Assembly: GCA_028673005.1 (NCBI GenBank)
Contig: CM054117.1
Location: 49,011,370 to 49,075,369, forward strand
Direction of reading: 5' to 3'
DNA length: 64,000 bases
Source of the DNA: Tanypteryx hageni
Taxonomy: Eukaryota; Arthropoda; Insecta; Odonata; Petaluridae
Every line of letters begins with the position of its first letter. Position 1 is the stretch's first letter. The notes below the pieces were generated by a model. That model was not told the DNA's origin. It searched no databases and saw nothing but the letters and a program-made list of their open reading frames with translations. Made by a program: the position numbers and the translations under genes. Positions 22,535-33,514 of the stretch are shown here, piece by piece.

Positions 22535-23720
22535 TAATAAATATTATTACGTTGCATGCGTCGTAACACGATTTCATCGCAGAGGAAGTCAAGATAAAGA
22601 AAAAAGTACGCAGAAATGATTCTATTAGGATTAGAAAGTTGCTGTAGAGAAGATGGCAGTCTAACAACGCGTTAACGTTGTTATTGGAAACTTAAAATAT
22701 AGGCTATAAAATAAGAGTGCATAGGAATGTTGATGGACATTCTAAAGATAGACGGAAGAGCAAAACACCGAGTAGAAAGAGACGGATGGGAGAGATTAAA
22801 AAGGGTGTGGAGAATAGAGGGACGAAAGATCGAGACAGGAAGAGGGTAGGGTCAGGCAAAATCAAACCATTTGTCAAAAATTTTAAAATTGAATCCTTGA
22901 AACGGAACTTCAAATTGATATCCGGTGTTTATAAGGTTAAATTAACTATTGCAAAAAGACTTATGACAGAAAGAAATAGTATCTACAGATCAAACTGAAT
23001 TACGACAAGGAATCTCGAACTCCTGCTGTTATCAACTGCTCTCGGAAGTCATTGAAACCTTCACTTTGAGTGTATTTCGCATTAGTTAAGATTATAATGA
23101 AGCGTTTAATATGATAAAAATACATATTTTACACCATGTATATCTATGAAATATTTTTCCTACGAATCATGATAAATTAACTTAAAACGCTAAGATATAT
23201 ATAAGTCGATAGCGACTGGGATTTTCAATCGTCTACTCTTCTACTGCATGGTAGCGATTGCAGGAATTATCTAGTATTTATATCTCTAGGATTTATAGCA
23301 ACTATAAACCACAAACACATATTTATTTGTACATAATCACGTTCAGGAAACAGAGAAGAGTTTTACTAATAAAAAACGAACCTCATAAATGCTAAATATT
23401 TGATTTATTTTAATAATTTTTCACCTGCGGAATTAAAAAAATTGTATTATTCAAAAACTTCAGTCTATAACAGCTCCACAGATATCCATCGCACGAAATT
23501 TTTAAAACTATTTTTCACATTATTTATTTTTAATTTGCTCTCTTACAATGAACGCAACAAATGCAACAAAGTCGGACACAAATAGCCACGCCCTCGTCAA
23601 TATTGGAACACGTGATTGGGAGTCTGAATTGCTAACTATCCCCGCAGCAAGACCGGAGATATATTTGAAACTATGAACGAGCGAACAGATCTCCATTAAA
23701 AGTTTAGGTATAATTAATAG
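22535..23720. other. Unrecognised stretch
   Basis: Basic and overlapping frames at 22704-22998 on both strands come from a purine-rich strand. Nothing else was recognised. Confidence 0.4.
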
Positions 23721-23724
23721 TTTG

Positions 23725-23878
23725 GGAATAATTTTGAAACGAGAAAAAATTCTGCCATGGCCGAGAATCGAACCCGGATCTACCACTCGCCGAGCGGATA
23801 TTCTGCCTCTGAGCTCCTTTCTGAATGCGTGTGTTTTCCCGGTCATAGCGAAATTTTTTCTCGTTTCAAAATTATTCC
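23725..23878. mobile_element. 154-bp inverted-repeat element around a tRNA-like body
   Basis: GGAATAATTTTGAAACGAGA... at 23725-23751 and its exact reverse complement at 23852-23878 form a 27-bp perfect inverted repeat. The 100-bp core is the tRNA-like sequence annotated separately. No flanking target duplication was found by eye. Confidence 0.7.
23754..23818 (-). other. tRNA-like body (pseudo-tRNA or SINE head)
   Basis: On the minus strand it reads AGCTCAGAGGCAGA (A-box-like), then CCGC-TCGGCGA-GTGG, which is a 4-bp stem with a 7-nt loop whose middle triplet is GGC. Then comes a perfect T arm, CCGGG-TTCGATT-CTCGG, containing GGTTCGATTC (B box). The acceptor stem does not pair well, so this is not a functional tRNA. 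Whether it is an eroded tRNA or was always a tRNA-like module is open. A partial relative reading GTTCAGAGGTAGAATATT lies on the plus strand near 24095. Confidence 0.55.
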
Positions 23879-23882
23879 TAAC

Positions 23883-23940
23883 TTTACAGCTAATACCTGT
23901 CTGCTTAGGATCTCATGATCATTTCCTTCCATCAATTTCT
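23883..23940 (+). repeat. Direct repeat with 24116-24173, first copy
   Basis: TTACAGCTAATACCTG through GGATCTCATGATCAT and ATCAATT recurs 233 bp downstream with a few differences. Confidence 0.8.
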
Positions 23941-24115
23941 AGCTTTGCAATCTCACCATTTGAGAGAGAGAGGTTTTCTTCGACGTACATATCTCTTGGA
24001 GGACGTCTGTTAAACCTGGTTGATACTAGCTTGGCTAGCCCGGACCTAACTAAGAAAAACACCCGCATTTAGAAAGTATAGAATTAATCTGCTACGATAG
24101 TTCAGAGGTAGAATA

Positions 24116-24173
24116 TTTACAGCTAATGCCTGTTTGCTTAGGATCTCATGATCATGTCATCCTATCAATTAAT
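24116..24173 (+). repeat. Direct repeat with 23883-23940, second copy
   Basis: TTACAGCTAATGCCTG through GGATCTCATGATCAT. The tRNA-like fragment near 24090 precedes it, so the pair may be two copies of the same SINE-like unit with different heads. Confidence 0.8.
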
Positions 24174-24179
24174 AGTTTG

Positions 24180-25545
24180 GTAGATTTTTTACCGAAAAAG
24201 CGTGGACCGATTAGTAACGAAATTACCGCACATTCACATCGTCAAACAATTTCTCAAAAATATCAACTTAATTTCATATGCTCCGGGACGAACAGGAAAC
24301 TAACTCCGCTAGTACCATCGTCTCCACACCTTCCAAAACTCGAGAGAAGAAGGATGGTATTTTTTTCTCCACCGCTCACCTAACCCCTTCCGCGGGACAG
24401 AACGGCGGCAGGACGCGCGCGTAAAAACGCATCACCTTTCAGGAAAAGACGGGCGGAAAAGACCGAAAAAAAAACGAAATTAACCCTCGTTTGAAAGGGG
24501 ACTGGACGGGGGAAGACAAGAGGTTAGCAATAAAAAAAAAGAAAAGCGAGAGAGGAAGATATGAGAGAGAAAAAAACCATTCGGTAATGAGCCTTCAGGT
24601 CAGAGAGAGAGACGATGGCAAGGAATAAGGAGACGGAAAGATAGAAAAATGCCCCCAACCAAACCAGCCGCGCATACCGTTACATCAACGCGAAGAAAAT
24701 GACTTTTGAGAAAAACTCGTTCCGAGACAAAAGAAAAAGGAGGCGAGGACCGTCCCATTTTTTTCAAAACTTTTTTTACCCCCCCCCCCCCCCCCCTCCT
24801 CGTGAGCGTATTTGACTCTTTTTATTTTCCCTCCCCCTTTCTGCGCGGGCACGTCATTTTTAGGCGCGAGCGAAACGGAGGTGATCCGTATATCATTTTC
24901 TTACCGGGGGGTATCTTCTGCGTTGCGTGCGCAAATCTTCCTTCCTTTCGGACATCGATCTGCGACTCTCTCACTCTCCGGAGAATTCGCTCGCGTAAAT
25001 TGCGGGACGAGACGGCCGAAAAACTCGCCCGAGTGTTTTTCCGGCTCTGTTATTCCGAAAGTGACAAATCTATAACACCGCGGTGGTTCGTTCCCCCCCC
25101 CCCCCCCTCTCCTTTCCTCTCTCTTGCGATTCCGTCGCTTAATAAGCTTTTGGACCGTTGTTCGTCTAAATCTCTCGCGGGAAAAAAATGAGCGCGACGG
25201 ATGAGTTACGAGGAGGGTCGAAACTTTCCGTGTTCTGACGTTGTAAAAGGCGTATGAAATTGAGGTAAAAATTCAGAGAGCGGAGGGGTAATAATAAAGA
25301 GAGAGAGAGAGACAGACAGACAAAGAGACAGAGCTTCAACTTTTGTTTGAATAACTGGAAATTCTCGCGCGTTTTTACCGGACTTATTCGAATCCGCTTC
25401 GAGTATTTATATTCTTGTACTCTCGTACTCAAGGAGCTGCGCATGGCGACGCGATAAATCGATCAAAAGATCGATCTCGATAACATTCCAACGAATACTC
25501 TAATTAAATATTAATTGTTTAGTGTATTTTATGAGATATATCGAT
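24180..25545. other. CpG-rich, low-complexity stretch
   Basis: From about 24380 to 25450 the sequence is rich in CpG, with C homopolymers at about 24779-24796 and 25093-25107 and purine runs at 24540-24640 and 25290-25330. The 161-codon frame at 24706-25191 reads through both C tracts as polyproline and lacks domains. It may be a host promoter region, but no start, exon or core promoter motif is convincing. Confidence 0.4.
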
Positions 25546-25548
25546 GCA

Positions 25549-25760
25549 TATGCATAAGAGACGGTTTGAATAACGTAATGAAGGTCATTACGCATTTAAA
25601 TTCGTTAGTTTTTATTTTTTTGCCAGAAGTTATAATTCTATAATAATTCTTTTTAATGGGACGTGCATACGTATATAGCCGGCTGGAGGAATATATATGC
25701 ATAATTAATGGAATGAATATCGTGTTTAAAGTCATTACACATAAATTAATATTTTTGCAT
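25549..25760. repeat. Diverged internal duplication
   Basis: ATGCATAA...GGTCATTACGCAT...TTTTTGC at 25549-25623 is echoed by ATGCATAA...AGTCATTACACAT...TTTTTGC at 25699-25760. The 80-codon minus frame across both repeats a short peptide pattern for this reason. Confidence 0.5.
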
Positions 25761-25764
25761 CTGA

Positions 25765-27810
25765 AAAACAAAATTACTTGGAAGATTGTTTTACCATGCT
25801 TAGAACACCCAACATTTTTCCTTTCATAAAGCGAACTATTGTGGACACAACATATAATTTTTGCGGACGTTGACTAATTAATGACCTCGCAAGCGTGAAA
25901 CTGTTATTTATGATGGCGAATATACTTGGAGATATATTCGTTGCGTTGGAAGGACATTTAAAGATATTTGACAGTTGAATAAGCCAAGAAATTTTTAATT
26001 AACTGAATGTAACAGGAATAATTTACCTTTAATTTTAAAAGCCCTGATTGCATTAAATAAAATTATTTTTTACGAAGCAAAGCAAAAAAAATCGGAAACA
26101 GTTCCATTCATTGCGTATTTCAACCTTTGATAACCGTTCGGCAATGTCTTTATGAAGCGAAAATGCTTTCGTCTGGATTGACATAAATATAGCGAAACGT
26201 TTGAGACACGTCATTATTACGCATTATAATAACCGCTTTCCTTTAAAAGTAATGTTTGGTAATTTTTATAAAAACATCTTCGGTGGATGCACTGTAAAAC
26301 TTAAGTTTTATAATGAAAACATAAATAAGCAGGATATATAAACAGCGGTTCCAACAAAAAGGGTTAATTTTCCATTCCTTGTACGTTAAGTTTCTTTTAA
26401 ATATACCCTCGAAGAATGTCTGTCACCTCACCAAATCTTGAGTACGTTAATATAACGCCGTATTTAGACTATCATAATCATCGCTCTGCCACATTTCTCG
26501 CATCCCGATTTTTAGACGGGGAAATAATGGTTGCACTCCTTAACTGATCTTGAAACAGCATTTTTTCCTCCTAAGAGAAATTTTTTCTCATTAAATTTGG
26601 AGAGGTTACGAAAGATCGGAAGATCTCCTCTACGATGTAGTAAATGCTCGCCGTAAGGGGCCGCTGAAACAATTGTTCGCACTATAGTACCTGTGTAGAG
26701 TGTTTTCTTTCCAGAATAAGCACTTGAGTATAAAGATTTTAAAAATTAGGCGCTTGTCTTAAATAACTCCAATAGTTCTTGTTCAGAATCAACTTTCGGT
26801 GCATCACCACCACCGAAGACTGATATATTGCAGCCGAAATATGCATTTGGTTTATTATGGCCATGTTTATGACTATTGGAATATCTAAAACAAATACTTC
26901 ATGATTCAATTTTTGATACTTAAAAGTGTAAATTCGGGACAATGGATAGGCGTCTAGGGGGCAGCACACTTAGGGGCGAGACAAATTATAATTTGCACTT
27001 TTAAGTGTAACGTTTTACAAAACAAAATATATTTTATATATTTTATTTTACCTCTGCATTATAAATTAACTAATTATTTGAGAGATAAAATTGTGTACTG
27101 TACACTTTCCTTAGGAGGAGGGCGTAATTTTCAAATATTGCGCAAAAATGCCTTGTCCCGGCTCTGCTGAAGTGTTTGTTCTGGAATTTGTTTTCAGCCA
27201 TAAGACGAGCTCGATAATTCTCCAGCGAACGTTTTCTTTGTTCAACCTGACAGCATTATTGCGCATATTGTCTGAAAATTACAATACTTTAGCTCGAATA
27301 AAGGTTTTGAAAAATGGATCCCGTGGCACCTGTGTAATGAATCCTTAGCCAACAGTTCTTTCGATAAAATGCACAATTGTATCGCAAACAGTTGCGCTGG
27401 CAGCGCAGAGAAATTCCTGCTTCAAATCGGTCCCGGTCTAATACTCGCACCCGTTTTAGCACGTTTTCTTAAAAGAAAAAAGCGAGCTTGAGACCATTCT
27501 GTCTGTCCGTTTGTGGACAATCAATTATTATGTTTTAAGAGATATTTTGGAAATTCTTTTACAACTAGATACCTCTTATTAATCCAGTATAATTAAATAT
27601 CTCTAATCATTCAATGAATTTTCAGTATAGTTCATAGATTTTCCGCTATTGAACTTTTTTGTTTTATGATATATTTGTAAAATTGTTTTTGAATTAGATA
27701 TCTCTCGTCGATCCATTGTTTCCATTGATTGAATTTTCACGGTATATATATATATATCCAATCATCAACCTTCCCACATCACCCTGTCATTCCCCGCCCA
27801 GTGTGTCATT
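25765..27810. other. Unrecognised stretch
   Basis: No gene recognised. A short TA run lies at 27743-27758. Frames at 26739-26969 and 27148-27348 have no recognisable motif. Confidence 0.4.
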
Positions 27811-27814
27811 TTAC

Positions 27815-28007
27815 GTTACTCTTCCGCTGAAGACGGGCATAGACCCGATAAGCTTGCATGTTTATTTGTGTTTTTTTGTGTTCGTGTGTTTTACGTGTCT
27901 CTTCGACGCCCCCAGCAGCTTGCCAACTTGGTCCCCAACTTGGTAAGTCCGCTGGGCTTCCCTCAACACCTTGTTGCCACCCTCATCACTACCTTTTCTT
28001 TCCCTTA

Positions 28008-28012
<5 letters not shown>
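27815..28012 (+). repeat. Dispersed repeat family F, copy 1
   Basis: The segment TTTTACGTGTCTCTTCGACG through CCGCTGGGCTTCCC and CACCTTGTTGCCACC recurs at 33303-33444 with few differences and, weaker, at 32310-32395. The 5' part holds a degenerate hammerhead-like motif: CTGAAGA (27827-27833), then CGGG/CCCG, then GATAAGC. The 3' end runs straight into (TA)n in copies 1 and 3. Open frames here are produced by the repeat. Confidence 0.8.

Positions 28013-28091
<79 letters not shown>
28012..28091. repeat. (TA)n microsatellite, about 40 units
   Basis: Uninterrupted TA tract directly downstream of family F. It reads as poly-IY in open frames, which are artefacts. Confidence 0.97.
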
Positions 28092-28094
<3 letters not shown>

Positions 28095-28545
28095 CTCTAG
28101 ATGGCTTGAAATTCGGAAAATTCAAAACTTTGAAATGACAATGTAGTCAAACTACTGAATCTATAGGAGCGAAATTTTTCCCGGATGGGAAGGTCTAATG
28201 AGGATCAAAATTTAAACGGTGCGGGTCAACCCCTCTCTAAAGGGGGAAGCGAACCAGACCCCTGAAAATTTTCGAGAAAACGTGCTTCCACCTCTTACTT
28301 TAACAAGGGTACCTTTTATGGTCTCAAAATTCCCAGACGTAGAGAGCGAAGATTATTACGTCAATAACAATTACGGTACCGAAAAATCCGACGAGAACAA
28401 AATCTTTCCCCCATGCAGAAAAGCCATTATATATGCCATTAATTTTCGAAACGCAAGAATCTTTCCCAGAAACGATTCATCACAACGAATGAATAAAACA
28501 GTCTCGCCAATCTCGCATTCGAACTCAAAAATGATCGTCGCTTCT
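28095..28545. other. Unrecognised stretch before the C-rich minisatellite
   Basis: Start of a 152-codon open frame (28219-28677) that runs into the proline-rich minisatellite. No domain or splice evidence was seen, so I do not call it a gene. Confidence 0.4.
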
Positions 28546-28547
28546 CT

Positions 28548-28660
28548 TCCCCCATCCCCCTCCTCCCATCCCCCTCCTCCTATCCCCCTCCTCCCATCCC
28601 CCTCCTCCCATCTCCCTCCTCCCATCTTCCTCCTCCCATCCCCCTCCGCCCATCTCCCAC
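28548..28660 (+). repeat. 14-bp C-rich minisatellite, about 8 units
   Basis: Unit CCCATCCCCCTCCT repeated with small changes. The minus strand has many GGG/GGGGG runs in close succession and should readily form G-quadruplexes. Confidence 0.9.
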
Positions 28661-28664
28661 CCCT

Positions 28665-29455
28665 TTACCCGAGTTGATGAATGTTTTCGGCCCTTGCCGT
28701 TAATCCTTTAACATGTGATTAAGCTTACGTAATGGTTATGAGGACGTTACGCTTCGCAATCCATTATACGTCGGACCAATTTAAAGCCCGATTAAAGAAA
28801 AATCGCAGTACATCCACCGCGAAAAAGCTAATATATATCGGTACGAGATACTTGGGAGAGGCGAGTACGACGCATTACACATTTTTTTCCCTTTTTCGAG
28901 ACCCCCTTCTTCCGGCCGGAGTCAAAGTTGAGAAATGAAAACGGGTAATTGGACTCTTTATGATATAGCGAACAATCTCACATAGCCTCTAAGGTCAGAC
29001 CATAGAGAGAGAGAGAGACGATAAATTAGTTTTTTTTACCTGATGTCCGTCGCGGTTTTTTTCCCCCGTCGCCCTTCGTCGAGAGAGGTTATCTCACTTC
29101 GCGACTTTGAGCTTTGAGCCTCTCTCTCCCCTTTTTAGCGCTTTTTGTCAAAGAAATCGCTTATGTATTCGGTTCATCCGTCCGTCTGTCCGTGCACAAA
29201 ACAACTCAAAAGTTACACAAGTTACAAACGCCAACATTCCAAGTTAGGTTTTTCTATATTAGGGCTATGTATGTTATAAATTTGGTGGATATAGGATCAG
29301 CTGCTGCGGAGTAATCGGAAAGAAAGTCTCTAAAAAGTACACCCTGCTTTAAAAATTTAGGAACTCAACAATACATCGCATTTTGCGATTTTTTTACTCC
29401 GATGAAAAGAAAGCAGCCGAAGAAAAACAAGTTGGTAAAGTGTACAGCGTATCAC
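28665..29455. other. Unrecognised stretch
   Basis: Moderately CpG-rich, with CT/GA runs near 29000-29130. No gene recognised. Confidence 0.4.
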
Positions 29456-29699
29456 AAATAGGCGCGTTTCGTGCAATTGAGTATTTGAAAGAAATGATGA
29501 TTGCATAAACTTTTTGAACTTGGGATTGTTTATTTATGTAAGCAAAAATGATGAAGTAACCATTCTGGAAATTTCCCAAGCTCAACTCGAATTAAGACTT
29601 TCTTGTTTGATTTTCTCGATAGCGGCTACTCATACGATAAAAATGTATAGGAAAAGAAATGTTCTACTAGTTCTACGAGTTTTATTTGAAAACTATTTT

Positions 29700-30261
29700 G
29701 GGATCTTTTGCGTTATCTGTCCCCCAATCTAGATGTTTCATTTCCCTCCCTCCGGGTTGGGTTGGGTTGAGTGTTCGGGATGAAGGAATAGAACGAATCC
29801 AACCTCAAATCACTCAACCCAACCTGGAGGAGGAAAGAGAACGAATCCAACCACTCAACCCAACCCAACCTGGAGGAGGAAATTGAACAAATCCAACCAT
29901 TCAACCCAACCCGAGGGGGGAGGAAATTTAACGAATCCAACCCCCAACCACCCAACCTAACCCGTGGAAGGAAATAGAACGAATCCAACCCCCTAACACT
30001 CAACCTAACACGGTGGAGGAAACAGAACGAATCCAACCTCCAATCACTCAACCCAATCTGAGGAGGAGGAAGTATAAAGAATCCAACCCCCGACTCAACC
30101 AAACCCGGGAGAGAGAGAGAATAGAACTAATCCAACCCATAAACACTCAATCCAACCCGAGGGGAGGGAATAGAACGAATCCAAACCCCAACCACCCAAC
30201 CCAACCCGAGAGGAGGGAAATAAAACATACAGATTGGGGGACAGATAACGCATGAGATCCC
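29700..30261. mobile_element. Foldback element with minisatellite core and 6-bp target duplication
   Basis: Inverted arms of about 69 bp, roughly 90% matched by eye, begin GGGATCT at 29700 and end AGATCCC at 30261; they include GCGTTATCTGTCCCCCAATC. The arms run into a nine-copy tandem core. TATTTT flanks both sides (29694-29699 and 30262-30267). Repeat J copy 2 reads AAAACTTTTTGATAT at the matching point (near 47855), i.e. the empty site. No coding capacity; the 129-codon minus frame is the minisatellite. Confidence 0.8.
29794..30226 (+). repeat. Minisatellite core, nine units of about 45-50 bp
   Basis: Each unit starts CGAATCCAACC (or a variant), continues CACTCAACCCAACC and ends in GAGGAGGAAATAGAA-like purines. 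CCCAA repeats resemble telomere-like motifs, and the arms carry GGGTTGGGTTGGGTTG, a G-quadruplex candidate. Confidence 0.9.
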
Positions 30262-30509
30262 TATTTTGATATGACCGATACTTGACGGGATATGACGGAA
30301 AGTTCATTTTTTTGTCACCAGTAAAGTGGTACCACTGATTGGGTTACGTGATTCATTTATCTGATTTTCGTATTGTTTTTGACTGTAAGTCCTTAATATA
30401 AAATTTTATGAAAATCCGTTAGGTAGAAGCCGAGAACGAACATGCGGACGGACGGACGGACAGACCGAGGCTAATAGGCGCTCATGCTGGAAGCGAAACG
30501 CGCCTCTTG

Positions 30510-32181
30510 TAATTTGCTCCGCAATTCATTCCTCATTTGTGAGAACTTTTCCTCGCCGTCGCTAAAAACTAGCTCGAACCTTCATGTACCAAATATAACC
30601 AGCGTCAGGAGAGAGAAATAAATTAATTACGGGCAGGCAGATCAGCGTTCATTAATAACAATCATTAAACCACTTAATCGGTCTATTTATCAATATCAGC
30701 AAAGCTTTTATTTTCCCGGAGTCTCATGCGAAAAGTATTTAGTTATTGATAAGACCGGCTGACCTCCGGTGGAAGGATTGGATGGGCTAGGTGTGAGTGC
30801 GATGGAGACTGGCACCCCATTGAGATCCTGCCCTGTTAAAGATTGAGAGAAGGAAAAACAAAAAAGAAGACCCCCTCCTTCAAGATGGAGTGATCTTAAA
30901 CGTTAAGGCAGCTATTTGTTCGGATCTTATTACTAGAAAATATTACTCGCGCGGGTATTTATTAACAACGAGGAGAAATTTTTCGATTTAAAAATCTGCG
31001 GGGATTTTTTTTTCTCTTCTTCTCGAAACGGGTTTAAGTGGCGATTAATTATCTAATATCTTCAACCGGACGATACGTCCCCTGAAAAATTTTTCCTCTC
31101 CGTCGTGATCGGATAGTCTGAACGGCGTTCTCCCTCGGAACCTCCTCGCATGAAAAATTCAAACGTTAAAGACGTTATTATTCCAGCAGTAATAACACCG
31201 TGAAAGGAAGTTACGCGGATAAAATAATATGATTTTTTCCGAAGCGTCAGCTGTTTTGATGCCACAAAGTGACGCAAGAGTTATTTATCCGTAAAATAAT
31301 TTTCTCTTCCCTAAGCGCAATCACCCTGTCGCTAAGATTGGACTTAAGATGACATTAATGGGAGCTGATTCAGCAAAAAATATCGATACCAACTGTTACT
31401 TACACCGACTTTGCTACGAGATTAATCCATTGTGGCCAAAAGTTTTAAGTGGTCCTAAAATATTATTTTTAGAATAACCAAAAAGAGCGATACGATGGTA
31501 TTATTAATAATCTTCGAAGGTTTTTGATCCGTTTTTTTTCACGAAAACGAGATTACAAAGTAATTAAGTTGCCGTTAGATCGTAATCACTTCGGTTTCCG
31601 CCTTCGTCGAAGTATCAGAAAACCTTACATTAGCATAATTCATCAGCTTTTCCCCAATTAAAGAGAATAAATGAGCGGCTTTTGCCTTAACACCTTTTCG
31701 AGAATGCATAAATTATTCAGAGCGCGCTCCTCTAAACAAACACTCGCTCGTCAAATTTTAGCGTGAGCGCATTCATTCGACACGCTAATCGAATCGAAAA
31801 TTCCACTTTTTTTTCAACCCTCTCAAAAAAACCGCATCAATCTGAAAGCTATGCAGGAATGAATTATCGAGGTTTAATGATAAATTAAGGAGGATACGAC
31901 GCATTGTATGCCGGAAAGAATTCCTCCTTAGCCTCCAGCAAATTACTCGAGATGTGAAAATTGCAAAACAATTTATACCGTAGCGACGTATTGGTATTAC
32001 GAACGAACAAATTATATTGTTCTCGTTAGATTTTTAACGACCCTGGCCCGATATGAACCACTGCAAATTCTCTGATTGGTATATAGTAAATTATAGAGAC
32101 TTTGAAGCAAATCCAAACGCAACAGGATAACACAATGGTGTCACCGAAAAATTCAGCCGATATTGCCCACAGTTGAGCATA

Positions 32182-32190
<9 letters not shown>
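30510..32190. other. Unrecognised unique-looking stretch
   Basis: No match to other parts of the window and no recognised protein. Base use is mixed, with CpG present. A small inverted repeat lies at about 31886-31940 (AAGGAGGAT and ATTCCTCCTTAG). It could be intronic or intergenic host DNA. Confidence 0.4.

Positions 32191-32192
<2 letters not shown>

Positions 32193-32251
<59 letters not shown>
32193..32251. repeat. (TA)n microsatellite
   Basis: TA tract just upstream of a diverged family F copy. Confidence 0.97.
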
Positions 32252-32255
<4 letters not shown>

Positions 32256-32265
32256 CACTCTCTCT

Positions 32266-32395
32266 CTATCTATGAAGAAGGGCTAAAGCTCGAAAAGCTT
32301 CTGATATTGCTTTTTTCGTGTTTTACGTGTATTATTTGGACATCCACAGCGACTCGCCAATTCTGTGTCCACAGGGCTCCCTCCTTGTTATATAT
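32266..32395 (+). repeat. Dispersed repeat family F, copy 2 (diverged)
   Basis: Shares CGTGTTTTACGTGT, a diverged CCACAGCGACTCGCCA segment, GGGCTCCCTC and CTTGTTAT. A hammerhead-like motif opens it: ATGAAGAA, GGGC-TAAA-GCTC, GAAAAGC (32272-32298). Confidence 0.6.
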
Positions 32396-32399
32396 ACTA

Positions 32400-32715
32400 G
32401 TGGTGCCCGCAAAAACTTTTGCGAAGTCGGTCAGAAATCTGCGTGTTTAAAAGTAATAATAGCCCATTTCTCCATATAAAATTACACAACTGATATTTTT
32501 AATTTCATGTTTGTTTTTAAATTTTAATAGCTTCTCCCTTACGAAAAAGGTAAAAATTCCACTATTGAAATGAAAAAAGATTTTTTTTTCTTTTGGTCAA
32601 TCTTCAAAAATGCCCACGTTCAAACACGCAGTTTACTGGATAATAATAATCTGCAATTATTAAAGTAGCAATCTATTAAGTTTGACGTTGCTACAACTAT
32701 AATTTCGATGCTTCA
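32400..32715. other. Unrecognised stretch between repeats
   Basis: AT-rich, with nothing recognised. Confidence 0.4.
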
Positions 32716-32719
32716 TAAA

Positions 32720-33165
32720 AAGCGTGAAGCGAATAACGCAATTCTTTCGTATATCTGAAGGCTTAATAGACGCCCATTCAATCGGAGGCAACAACCGGAA
32801 AGAGTATGAAAAAGCCATCAAATTTCGAAAAGAAGCGCGTGTTTCTGACAAATTCTTCCGTATAACATCTAGACATCCCAAGAATAAGATATTTTATAGC
32901 ATTAGCTGTCTAATAAAGCAAAAAACGGAGAAATTCGGTCCATATTTACGTATTGTAATGAATGAAGGAATTAAACCTTGCAAAATCGAAACTCCTGTGT
33001 AAACATATGGGAAAATATATTTTCCTTCTGGAGTCGAACCTAGGACACTTCCGTAAACGAAAATAGTTTCCCGAGGTCTCCTAGTTGGAAGAAACATAAT
33101 GGTGTTTACAGCATTTCTCTATGACAACATGTTCAAGCGATAAAATGGGGGGGGCGGACAGACAT
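32720..33165 (+). repeat. Dispersed repeat family G, copy 1
   Basis: Contains CTTCTGGAGTCGAACCTAGGAC followed by a sequence related to 36140-36180 and 37010-37040, and ends in a GGGGGGGCGGACAGACA tract like family E. The B-box-like GAGTCGAACC is shared. The 92-codon frame at 32724-33002 lies inside the repeat. Confidence 0.5.
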
Positions 33166-33185
33166 TGAGTGATTATATATAAAAG

Positions 33186-33302
<117 letters not shown>

Positions 33303-33441
33303 TTTTTGTGTTCGTGTGTTTTACGTGTCTCTTCGACGCCCCCAGCAGCCTGCCAGCTTGGTCCTCAACTTGGTGAGTGTCCGCTGGGCTTCCCTCAACA
33401 CCTTGTTGCCACCCTCATCACTACCTTTTCTTTTCCTTTAG

Positions 33442-33444
<3 letters not shown>
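33303..33444 (+). repeat. Dispersed repeat family F, copy 3
   Basis: Nearly identical to 27870-28012, from TTTTGTGTTCGTGTGTTTTA to ACTACCTTTTCTTT. It has simple repeats on both sides. The hammerhead-like 5' part present in copy 1 is absent. Confidence 0.85.

Positions 33445-33510
<66 letters not shown>
33445..33510. repeat. (TA)n microsatellite
   Basis: TA tract directly attached to the 3' end of family F, as in copy 1. Confidence 0.97.
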
Positions 33511-33513
<3 letters not shown>

Positions 33514-33514
33514 C

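Larger units (their letters stand above)
29460..30505 (+). mobile_element. Repeat J, copy 1, carrying a nested foldback element
   Basis: Bounded by AGGCGCGTTTCG (29460) and its inverse CGAAACGCGCCT (ending 30505), a 12-bp perfect terminal inverted repeat. The interior matches copy 2 (47286-48090), including GATATGACGGAAAG, AAGTAAAGTGG, ATGAAAATCCGTT and the GGACGGACGG run. It is interrupted at 29700-30261. No transposase. Confidence 0.75.

Noticed and set aside
23754..23818. A genuine tRNA gene
   Set aside because: The T arm and anticodon-like stem are good, but the acceptor stem does not pair and the D arm is irregular.
24706..25191. 161-codon open frame
   Set aside because: It crosses two C homopolymers read as polyproline, overlaps another frame, and shows no recognised domain.
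27858..28125. Poly-IY open frames on both strands
   Set aside because: Direct translation of the (TA)n microsatellite.
28219..28677. 152-codon open frame
   Set aside because: Its second half is the 14-bp minisatellite; the first half has no recognisable motif.
29713..30102. 129-codon minus-strand frame with repeated peptide
   Set aside because: It is the minisatellite core of the foldback element read in one frame; units vary in length and break the frame.
29755..30230. Interstitial telomeric repeat
   Set aside because: CCCAA/TTGGG runs are irregular and belong to a ~45-50-bp unit; they are not arthropod TTAGG repeats.
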